A stretch of DNA of 8,480 nucleotides from Chloroflexota bacterium. GTDB lineage: Bacteria > Chloroflexota > Anaerolineae > B4-G1. Below are positions 1-6,195 of the stretch, piece after piece. The stretch covers positions 1 to 8,480 of the forward strand of contig DSAR01000330.1 of assembly GCA_011046405.1 (NCBI GenBank). The letters run 5' to 3'. A program made the position numbers and the translations under genes. The notes under the pieces are model-generated. The model was not told the DNA's origin and searched no databases. It worked only from the letters and a program-made list of their open reading frames with translations. Each line of letters starts with the position of its first letter. The stretch's first letter is position 1.

Positions 1-1
1 C

Positions 2-628
2 CCCCAGGGCGACGGGTGGGACGTGGGCGCTTTCGAGTTCGTGCCCCAGCCGTCGCTGACGCTCAGCGGCGAGCCGGCGAACCGGGCCATTCGCCTGATG
101 TGGACCTTTAGCGGCACACTGCCCCCCGCTCCCTCCTGGCACATGGCATACGCGGGGCCAACCGGCGACCAGCCCTCGCCCGTCACGTCCATTCCCATCT
201 CGACCAGGGCCTATACCCTGACCGGCCTCACCAATAGGGCCCGGTACACGGTGACGCTCACCCTGATGGCAGGCGCGACACCCTGGCTGACCGCGACGAC
301 AAGCGCAACGCCCCTCGATCCCGCTTTGCGGTTACGTGCTGCCCCCCGGGATGGAGGAGCCTACCTGACCTGGGAGATCCTCCACGCGACGTCGCCCTTC
401 ACCGGCGAGTGGCGCATCGGTTACAAGAGCGACACAGGCACGCTGCTGTTGCCGCTGGACGAAATCCCCACCGCCACCATACGCAGCCATACACTGTTCA
501 GCCTGACCAACGGTATCTGGTACACCGTCACCCTCAACGCGATGGTGGATGACGCGCCCTGGCTGACCGATACCGCTCGTGTGATGCCGACCGATAAGTT
601 CGTCTATCTGCCCCTCGTCTTGAGATAA
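2..628 (+). CDS. Secreted protein, C-terminal part: probable beta-helix protein with two Fn3-like modules and LPLV tail (5'-truncated)
   Basis: The reading frame is open from base 2, so the GTG at 23 is almost certainly an internal valine and the true start lies upstream of the window. The first residues read GWDVGAFEF. This matches the GWDIGAYEF of the beta-helix protein at 6196-8184 and resembles the (D)IGAYE signature that closes many bacterial parallel beta-helix proteins (the 'choice-of-anchor Q' type, from memory). Two beta-sandwich modules of the fibronectin-III type follow, at about 50-315 and 320-590. Each has a Leu-(Thr/Met)-Trp strand, a Trp...Tyr strand, a 'TLTGLTN'-like turn and a (W)YTVTL strand. 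The protein ends FVYLPLVLR and then TAA. The second module closely resembles the last module of the 3765-5984 product. It was probably exported, but its signal peptide lies outside the window. The lost N-terminal fold is inferred only from the junction motif. The next gene begins 40 bases downstream, so the two may be cotranscribed. Confidence 0.8.
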   Translation, partial: PQGDGWDVGAFEFVPQPSLTLSGEPANRAIRLMWTFSGTLPPAPSWHMAYAGPTGDQPSPVTSIPISTRAYTLTGLTNRARYTVTLTLMAGATPWLTATTSATPLDPALRLRAAPRDGGAYLTWEILHATSPFTGEWRIGYKSDTGTLLLPLDEIPTATIRSHTLFSLTNGIWYTVTLNAMVDDAPWLTDTARVMPTDKFVYLPLVLR

Positions 629-655
629 TCCGATCAGCACAGAACATGATGATAA

Positions 656-668
656 AAGGAGAATCAAT
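656..668 (+). promoter_or_regulatory. Ribosome binding site and leader of the 669 gene
   Basis: AAGGAG at 656-661 sits seven bases before the ATG at 669 and supports that start. The 13-base string AAGGAGAATCAAT recurs exactly at 8262-8274, before the last gene of the window. Confidence 0.75.
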
Positions 669-2477
669 ATGAAAACCTGGAAGTTTGTGGAAATTATGGC
701 ATTCGCGGCGCTTGCTATCTTACTGTCCGCACTGACGACGACGTCTGCCAGTGCAACGTTACCGGCGGTGGAATGGCCTGAACCGGTCGGCGACGCACCG
801 GCAAACGTGAAGCCGCCCCTGGCGCGCAGCGTCCAGGCGCAACAGACCATCGTCGTCGATCATAGCACGGTGGACGTCACCGCCATCCCCCAACAGTGGA
901 TCGAGGAGGCCAAGCGTACCCTGCACATCGCGTACGGCCATACCTCCCACGGCAGTCAGTTGATCACTGGCATGACGGGGCTGGTGAGCTTTGCCAATGG
1001 CGGTGGAAAGGGGCTTTCGCTGCCCCAGGACATCTTCGCCTGGAACAACGGTGGGACGGACGGCGCGCTCGACCTCCACGACCGGGCGATGGGAGGCGAC
1101 GTGGGGTATTACCCGCAATGGGTCAACAATACCCGGGATTACCTGGGGACGCCCGACCCGGAGACGGGACGCGGGACCAACCAGCCCGACGTCAACGTGA
1201 TCATCTGGTCCTGGTGCGGGCAGGCCTCGGGCTATACCGAACAGACGATGATCACGAACTATTTAGACCCTATGACCCAGTTGGAACAGGATTACCCGGG
1301 CGTCACCTTCGTCTACATGACCGGCCACGCGGATGGAACGGGCGAGGATGGAAACTTACACCAGCGCAACCAACAGATCCGCGAGTACTGCGTCCAGAAC
1401 GACAAGGTGTTGTACGATTTCTACGACATCGAGCTGTACGATCCCGACGGCAACTACTACGGGGATAAGGCGGTCAACGATAACTGCGACTACGATTCTG
1501 ACGGCAATGGTTCGCGCGATCGGAACTGGGCTACGGATTGGCAGGGCTCACATACCCAGGATGAAGACTGGTACGGTTGTAGCTGCGCGCACTCCCAGGC
1601 GCTCAATTGCAACCAGAAGGCCTATGCCGCCTGGTGGTTGTGGGCCCGCCTGGCCGGTTGGAGCGGCGTGACGGAGGGGGACGTGCAGGTGACCCCCTCG
1701 AACGACACGGTGCAGCCCGGGCAGGCGGTGACGTTCACCGTCACGGTCCGGGATCTGGCAGCACCGCCCACGGCGACCGTCTACCTGACCAACGCGGTGC
1801 CCGCGGGCCTGGCCTACGTGCCGGGCTCCCTCGCCGCCACGACGGGATTGGCCGACGACGGCGGCGCGCCGACCCTGCGCTGGTCCGGCATGCTGACGCC
1901 GACGCCCGTGGTCACCGTGGCGTTTGCGGCTGAGGTGACCTACGGCGGCAGCAGCGGCGACGTCTTCCCCCACTACATCACCCACACGGCCATCGTCGAC
2001 GTGCCCGGCTACCAGACGCTCACCCGCACGGCGACCATCACGGTCGAGCGGTCGCCGGATATGGCGGATCTTTCCCCTTCCTACAAGATCGCCTCCAGGT
2101 CCTTCGCTGACTACGGCGAGCGCGTCACCTACACCATCGGCATCCGCAGCAACACGGGACCACTGGCGGGAACGGTCTACATGACCGACACACTCCCCGA
2201 GGGGCAGCAGTACGTCCCCGGGACGTTCAGCGCGACGTCGGGACAGACGGCCCTGCTGCCGGTTCTACGCTGGTCGGGCGTCCTCAGCCCCACGCCGGCT
2301 GTGACGCTGACCTACGCCGTCACCGTCACCCGGATTGTCACCGGCACCATTCTCCTGCCGCGCACCGACGTGAACACGGCTACCATCGCCTACGAGGATC
2401 AGACGCCCATCGTGCGTACCGCGACGTTACGCACCCACTGGGCGAACGTGTTCTTGCCGCTGGTTATGCGGGATTAG
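669..2477 (+). CDS. Exported protein: hydrolase-like domain of unknown function, two DUF11-type repeats, LPLV tail
   Basis: The ATG start follows AAGGAG, and the first 29 residues form a signal peptide: Lys2/Lys5, a hydrophobic core at 10-22, and cleavage likely after ASA (27-29). Residues about 60-332 form one globular domain. Its conserved-looking landmarks are YGHTSHGSQ (89-97), IIWSWCGQ (178-185), YMTGHADG (216-223), an acidic Asp/Asn-rich stretch (about 270-286, perhaps metal-binding) and CSCAHS...C (304-314), followed by an aromatic segment ending at Trp331. I recall similar domains in secreted proteins of other bacteria but cannot name an accepted family. The order of segments, with a Ser/His-bearing loop early and a His late, is loosely reminiscent of SGNH/GDSL-type hydrolases; that is a weak inference. 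Residues about 338-457 and 463-588 are two DUF11-type beta-sandwich repeats, each with a 'VPGxFxAT/VPGSLAAT' turn and an LRWSGxLxPTP strand. The chain ends NVFLPLVMRD. It is probably surface-attached or secreted; substrate unknown. Confidence 0.85.
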   Translation: MKTWKFVEIMAFAALAILLSALTTTSASATLPAVEWPEPVGDAPANVKPPLARSVQAQQTIVVDHSTVDVTAIPQQWIEEAKRTLHIAYGHTSHGSQLITGMTGLVSFANGGGKGLSLPQDIFAWNNGGTDGALDLHDRAMGGDVGYYPQWVNNTRDYLGTPDPETGRGTNQPDVNVIIWSWCGQASGYTEQTMITNYLDPMTQLEQDYPGVTFVYMTGHADGTGEDGNLHQRNQQIREYCVQNDKVLYDFYDIELYDPDGNYYGDKAVNDNCDYDSDGNGSRDRNWATDWQGSHTQDEDWYGCSCAHSQALNCNQKAYAAWWLWARLAGWSGVTEGDVQVTPSNDTVQPGQAVTFTVTVRDLAAPPTATVYLTNAVPAGLAYVPGSLAATTGLADDGGAPTLRWSGMLTPTPVVTVAFAAEVTYGGSSGDVFPHYITHTAIVDVPGYQTLTRTATITVERSPDMADLSPSYKIASRSFADYGERVTYTIGIRSNTGPLAGTVYMTDTLPEGQQYVPGTFSATSGQTALLPVLRWSGVLSPTPAVTLTYAVTVTRIVTGTILLPRTDVNTATIAYEDQTPIVRTATLRTHWANVFLPLVMRD

Positions 2478-2577
2478 GGCCAGTCTCTTTTTGGCCGCTT
2501 CGCGCTCAAAATTGGCTGGAGCTGCTACCCGGTAAAACGTTCGTTCACGAGGATGGGTATCAGAAGAGGCATTCAAG

Positions 2578-2606
2578 GTATGCGGGCGGCGAAGCCGCCC
2601 GCATAC
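2578..2606 (+). repeat. Perfect 13-bp hairpin in the gap before the GH18 gene
   Basis: GTATGCGGGCGGC (2578-2590), loop GAA, GCCGCCCGCATAC (2594-2606): a perfect 13-bp inverted repeat with a three-base loop. No T-run follows on the + strand (CTGTGCAATC...), so it does not look like an intrinsic terminator for the upstream gene. It could be an interspersed REP-like palindrome, or an RNA stem affecting mRNA stability between the 669 and 2642 genes. The rest of the 164-base gap shows nothing convincing. Confidence 0.75.
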
Positions 2607-2641
2607 TGTGCAATCTTTCATCTCACACGACGGAGGATCAA

Positions 2642-3745
2642 ATGGACAAAAAAGTCATCGCTTACTATTTTGCAATGAGCGGCCAGCGCAGTGGTTGCCA
2701 GATCGCCGACCTCGCCGGGGACAAGTTGACGCACGTGAATTACGCTTTCGCGGACGTCTCGGACGATGGTCGCGCGCTACTCGGCTTCCCCGAGCTGGAC
2801 CTGGGGCACGACGGCAACTACCGCCAGTTGCGGGACCTCAAGGCGCGGTATCCCCACCTGAAGGTATTGATCTCCATCGGCGGGTGGACGTGGTCGGGCA
2901 AGTTCTCCGACGCCGCGCTGACGGACGAGGCGCGAAACCGCTTCGTGTCATCCTGTGTGGCCGTTTTCCTCGAGGAACACGCCGGCTCGTTCGACGGGAT
3001 CGACGTCGACTGGGAATACCCGGTCGGTGGGGGGATGCTGGAGAACGTCTGCCGCCCGGAGGACCGGCGCAACTTTACGCTGTTGATGCAGGAATTCCGG
3101 CGCCAGTTGGACGCGCTGGGTGCGCAGACCGGGCAGCGTTACCTGCTGACCGCCGCGACCCCGGCCAGCCCCCAGCACTACGGCCACTTCGAGCTGGGCG
3201 ATGTGCACCGGTGGATGGACTGGATCAACGTGATGACCTACGACTATCACGGGCCCGGTTTCGAGAAGGTGACGAACTTCAACGCGCCGCTCTACGCGAC
3301 GGCGGACGACCCGACGCCGGGCGCGATGTCAACTCACGAGACGATCCATGGCTATCTCCGGGCGGGCGTCCCGGTGGAGAAATTGGTGTTGGGCGTGCCC
3401 TTCTACGGCCACGCGTGGGGCGACGTGCCCGACGTGGACCACGGGCTCTACCAGCCGGGCGATAACCTGCCCTTCGGCACGTTGGGCGAAGGCGGGACTG
3501 GCTACGGGAACCTGGCGCGGCATTACGTCAACCAAGCCGGGTACACGCGCCACTGGCACCCCAAAGCGCAGGTTCCCTGGCTCTACAACCCAGAGGCGCG
3601 CATCTTCATCTCCTACGACGACCCGGAATCGATCGGGCGGAAGGCCGATTACGTCAACGCGCACGGCCTGGGGGGGATGATGTTCTGGGAGTACAGCAGC
3701 GACGACGGCGCGCTGCTCGACGCGATCGACGCCCGGCTGATTTGA
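2642..3745 (+). CDS. Glycoside hydrolase family 18 (chitinase-like), no signal peptide
   Basis: This 367-residue protein is a single GH18 TIM barrel, a fold that typically hydrolyses beta-1,4-linked N-acetylglucosamine polymers by substrate-assisted catalysis. Visible landmarks are the strand-1 segment KKVIAYYF (3-10), HVNYAFADV (31-39), KVLISIGGW (74-82), the catalytic DGIDVDWE (118-125) with Glu125 as general acid, the MTYDYHG strand (198-204), LGVPFYGHAW (250-259) and the C-terminal GGMMFWEYSSD (344-354). All expected active-site positions appear intact. GGAGG at 2632-2636 supports the ATG. The catalytic barrel begins within a few residues of Met1. The frame is open upstream across the gap to the previous gene but encodes no start codon with a hydrophobic leader. 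The product therefore lacks an evident signal peptide and also lacks the LPLV tail of its neighbours. The next gene starts 19 bases downstream, suggesting one transcript. Chitin, chito-oligosaccharide or peptidoglycan-derived substrates are possible; specificity cannot be read from sequence alone. Confidence 0.93.
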   Translation: MDKKVIAYYFAMSGQRSGCQIADLAGDKLTHVNYAFADVSDDGRALLGFPELDLGHDGNYRQLRDLKARYPHLKVLISIGGWTWSGKFSDAALTDEARNRFVSSCVAVFLEEHAGSFDGIDVDWEYPVGGGMLENVCRPEDRRNFTLLMQEFRRQLDALGAQTGQRYLLTAATPASPQHYGHFELGDVHRWMDWINVMTYDYHGPGFEKVTNFNAPLYATADDPTPGAMSTHETIHGYLRAGVPVEKLVLGVPFYGHAWGDVPDVDHGLYQPGDNLPFGTLGEGGTGYGNLARHYVNQAGYTRHWHPKAQVPWLYNPEARIFISYDDPESIGRKADYVNAHGLGGMMFWEYSSDDGALLDAIDARLI

Positions 3746-3764
3746 TCTGAAAAAAGGGTGAAAA

Positions 3765-5984
3765 GTGAAAACATACAAACTACTCGTCTCTTTTCTATCA
3801 CTGCTCACGCTAACGCTCGGGCCGGTCTCTGACCGTGCCCGCCACGCTGCTACAGATAGTGCGCCAGGGAAGACGCTCGGCGTTGCATCGGGTGAGACTC
3901 TCTACTCAACATTTCCTGACGTGACCAAATCCGAACGACCTGGCGTCAGCGGTCCCGCTTTATCCCAACAAGTGAGCGCGCAGGTGCCGATGACGGACAC
4001 GATTACCCAATACGGGATTACGTGGACGTTCGATGGGGCATACGAGTTCGGCCGTTTCGCCAATGGCGACTACTGGGTCGTCGGGCCGGTGACGGTCACC
4101 CGGATCACGCCCGATTTCGACGGATTGCACCACGGCTGGGAGGTCAACCCTGTGCCGGCGGGCGATCAGGGGTTTGAGACGCGCATCGGCAGTTTCGACG
4201 CCGCCCTGATCCCGGCGCTGCCCTACGCGGCGCAGCCCGGCGAGTCCATCATCAAGTCCATCTCCCTGGAGCCGCTCTCCGACACCGGCTGCCGCCCCTG
4301 TCTGAAAACCGCCGCCGTGCTCACGGTGTTAGGGGCCGCCCCGCCCGATGGCGGCGCGACGATCTTCCGGCCGCCGTACGTGGCGGATCAAAAACCCCTG
4401 CATTCGATCAATGGTCTGCGAACCGGATTGTTGCCGTCGTTGCCTGCGGTGGACGATGCGCCGTCCCTGGCGGACGTCGAGGGCTGGTTCAAGCCGGTAC
4501 AGATGGATCACAAGCCGGGTCGCACGAGCACCTACATGCGCCCGCAGGACAACCTGCCCTTCTATGGCGCCGACATCGCCCGCCTGACCGGCGACGCGGC
4601 GCTGCGCCTGATGCTGGACGATCCCCTGGAGGACAAGATGCCCGCGCTGATCGCCTACCTGCAATGCGGGCTGGACTATTATCACTTTATGATCAACGGC
4701 CAACTGTGGCCCCCTGGCGGCGGCGAGCAGCCGGGCAGCAAACTGCCCATTGTGTTTTTCGTCGCGCTGCTGGGCGACGAAGCGATGCAAGAGACGGTGC
4801 GTTCCACCGAGCTCTACGAGGACTATCACGCCATGTACGGCCACGACGGCGTATCCCTGTTCGGAGACATCGACTGGGGTGGATATTGGAGCGAGGTAAG
4901 CTACTGGCGCGTCCTCATCGACGACGTGGGAGGCCGTACCAAGTTCGACCCCTATGGCTACATCGATGGCGGCGTCATGCCCGGCGGCTATTACCAGTTT
5001 TGCTGCACCTCGCAACCGTTCAAAGGTGTCGCCCTTTCAGTTTTGCTCATGCCGGCGCTGCAAAAAATCTGGCATCCTCAAGCTCTGATCGATTACGTGG
5101 ATCGCTGGGTGGATTTTGGGACCTGGACCCAACCCGACCCCTGCGCGCCGGTGGATGGCGTCTGCGTGGGGGGAGAAAACGATGGGCAGCCCTGCCAGCA
5201 TCGTCACGATTGCCCGAATGGAAGCTGTGATGCGTGGGACAACTATGGCGTGACCTTTGGCCCTGACGGCAACGGCGGCTGCATCCTGGATACCGATCCT
5301 AGCGACGGGATCGGTCGTTTTCCCCATCTGCACGGCACTGCAAAGGATGGCGGACACCGCTACAGCCACTTCCAGGCGGCGCTGTGGAATGCCTACCGGC
5401 ATCTCTACACCCTCTCGCTGACCGGCGTTCCGGCCAGCGAGACCATCTACCTCACTTGGACGCTTGATACCACCTTGCCGGCTACCACCACCTGGACGCT
5501 CCGCTATGACGGCCCGGCCGGCGACCAACCCTCGCCCGTCGCCGGCCTCCCCGAACCGGCGCGCGCCTACACCCTCACCGGCCTGACCAACTATACCTGG
5601 TACACCGTCACCCTGAACGCCATGCTCGACGAGACACCCTTCTTGACGGATACCGTGCGCGTGATGCCTGTCGGGCCCGCGCTGCAACTGGACGCCGCGC
5701 CCGGCGACGGCCAGGCGCGTCTCACTTGGAACATTCTGCGGGAGACGACGCCCTTCACCGGCGCCTGGCGTATCGGTTACGAAAGCGATACCGGCACGTT
5801 GCTGCTGCCGCCACTCGACATTCCCACCTCCACCGTGCGCGCCTGGACGCTTACGGGGCTGAGCAACTACGTCTGGTACACGGTGACGCTGGAGGCGCTG
5901 CTGGACGCCTCGCCGTGGCTATCCGACACGGTGCGCGTGATGCCGACCGACCGCTTCGTCTACCTGCCGCTGGTTTTGAGATGA
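3765..5984 (+). CDS. Exported protein: probable alpha/alpha-toroid polysaccharide-lyase-like domain, Cys cluster, two Fn3-like modules, LPLV tail
   Basis: The GTG start gives MKTYKLLVSF..., a Lys-rich n-region and hydrophobic core (5-19) typical of a signal peptide; the upstream AAGGGTG is only a modest ribosome binding site. Residues about 83-200 look like a beta-rich N-terminal domain. Residues about 210-450 are rich in amphipathic helices, with RPQDNLPFYGADIARLTGD (259-277), NGQLWPPGGGEQPGSKLPIVFF (311-332), YWSEVSYWRVL (374-384) and LIDYVDRWVDF (441-451). This pattern resembles alpha/alpha-toroid alginate-lyase or heparinase-like proteins; I recognise the style but no named family or catalytic residues, so lyase activity is inference. 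A cysteine-rich insert (Cys459, 467, 477, 483, 488, 506) has the C...NDGxPC...DCPxGxC spacing seen in other secreted proteins. The toroid seems to resume at 515-546 (HYSH-like GGHRYSHF at 529-536). Two fibronectin-III-like modules occupy about 549-634 and 638-726, and the chain ends FVYLPLVLR. It follows the GH18 gene by 19 bases, suggesting cotranscription and a role in polymer breakdown outside the cell. Confidence 0.8.
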   Translation: MKTYKLLVSFLSLLTLTLGPVSDRARHAATDSAPGKTLGVASGETLYSTFPDVTKSERPGVSGPALSQQVSAQVPMTDTITQYGITWTFDGAYEFGRFANGDYWVVGPVTVTRITPDFDGLHHGWEVNPVPAGDQGFETRIGSFDAALIPALPYAAQPGESIIKSISLEPLSDTGCRPCLKTAAVLTVLGAAPPDGGATIFRPPYVADQKPLHSINGLRTGLLPSLPAVDDAPSLADVEGWFKPVQMDHKPGRTSTYMRPQDNLPFYGADIARLTGDAALRLMLDDPLEDKMPALIAYLQCGLDYYHFMINGQLWPPGGGEQPGSKLPIVFFVALLGDEAMQETVRSTELYEDYHAMYGHDGVSLFGDIDWGGYWSEVSYWRVLIDDVGGRTKFDPYGYIDGGVMPGGYYQFCCTSQPFKGVALSVLLMPALQKIWHPQALIDYVDRWVDFGTWTQPDPCAPVDGVCVGGENDGQPCQHRHDCPNGSCDAWDNYGVTFGPDGNGGCILDTDPSDGIGRFPHLHGTAKDGGHRYSHFQAALWNAYRHLYTLSLTGVPASETIYLTWTLDTTLPATTTWTLRYDGPAGDQPSPVAGLPEPARAYTLTGLTNYTWYTVTLNAMLDETPFLTDTVRVMPVGPALQLDAAPGDGQARLTWNILRETTPFTGAWRIGYESDTGTLLLPPLDIPTSTVRAWTLTGLSNYVWYTVTLEALLDASPWLSDTVRVMPTDRFVYLPLVLR
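5508..5615 (+). repeat. Copy 1 of a 108-bp coding direct repeat (Fn3-like module)
   Basis: This block encodes the DGPAGDQPSPVAGL...TWYTVTL part of the first fibronectin-III-like module of the 3765-5984 product. Aligned by eye against 7900-8007, it differs at a single base (5537 C versus 7929 T, a silent change). Weaker similarity continues about 20 bases upstream. Confidence 0.95.
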
Positions 5985-5989
5985 TGATC

Positions 5990-6157
5990 CAGTAGTTACG
6001 CAGTTGCCTGTTTTTTTACCGCAGAGATCGCCGAGAACGCAGAGGAAACGGCGTTTCCAGCAACGCAAAAAACGCAGCGCTCTCTGCGTACTTTGCGGTA
6101 AAAGCTTTTTCCGTAGCGCAAACCGCGTAACTCCTGAAAAGAAATCCGTTTTTCAGG
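5990..6157. repeat. Composite palindromic intergenic repeat with nested hairpins
   Basis: This fills most of the 211-base gap. Outer arms CAGTAGTTACGCAGTTGC (5990-6007) and GCAAACCGCGTAACTCCTG (6118-6136) are imperfect inverted repeats sharing AGTTACGC. Inner arms TTTTACCGCAGAG (6014-6026) and CTTTGCGGTAAAA (6091-6103) pair with one mismatch. ACGCAGAG (6037-6044) pairs perfectly with CTCTGCGT (6082-6089). A central GGAAAC/GTTTCC hairpin (6044-6058) lies inside. A further hairpin, CCTGAAAA/TTTTTCAGG (6133-6157), overlaps the right end. I recall CGCAGAG-type and AGTTACGC-type palindromes as interspersed repeats in environmental bacterial genomes including Chloroflexota. No protein is encoded, so it would be a non-autonomous element, or two elements nested one in the other. 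Confidence 0.8.
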
Positions 6158-6182
6158 ATTCGCGCAAATCTTGACAATAAAT

Positions 6183-6190
6183 AAGGAGGT
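6183..6190 (+). promoter_or_regulatory. Strong ribosome binding site of the 6196 gene
   Basis: AAGGAGGT is a full-length Shine-Dalgarno match five bases before the ATG at 6196. It is the strongest in the window and settles this start over other candidates. Confidence 0.85.
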
Positions 6191-6195
6191 CCTCA

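Noticed and set aside
605..625. LPLV tails as LPXTG sortase signals
   Set aside because: There is no Thr-Gly, no following transmembrane helix and no basic tail; the motif ends the protein within two to three residues.
332..850. Long minus-strand open frame, and similar antisense frames such as 4329-5015, 5037-5687 and 6454-7482
   Set aside because: They lie opposite well-supported genes, show no domain sense or ribosome binding sites, and are expected by chance in GC-rich DNA.
2478..2496. GGCCA...TGGCC hairpin just after the 669 gene as an intrinsic terminator
   Set aside because: The stem is only five base pairs, the T-run is in the loop rather than after the stem, and nothing U-rich follows.
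2608..3465. Plus-strand frame of 285 codons overlapping the GH18 gene
   Set aside because: The product is Arg/Gly/Pro-rich with no family features, while the overlapping frame encodes an unmistakable GH18 barrel.
6133..6157. CCTGAAAA/TTTTTCAGG hairpin as a terminator
   Set aside because: The stem is AT-rich and followed by ATTCGCGC rather than T residues; it fits better as part of the repeat.
6171..6176. TTGACA as a -35 promoter box before the 6196 gene
   Set aside because: No TATAAT-like hexamer lies 16-18 bases downstream; that position falls at the ribosome binding site and start codon.
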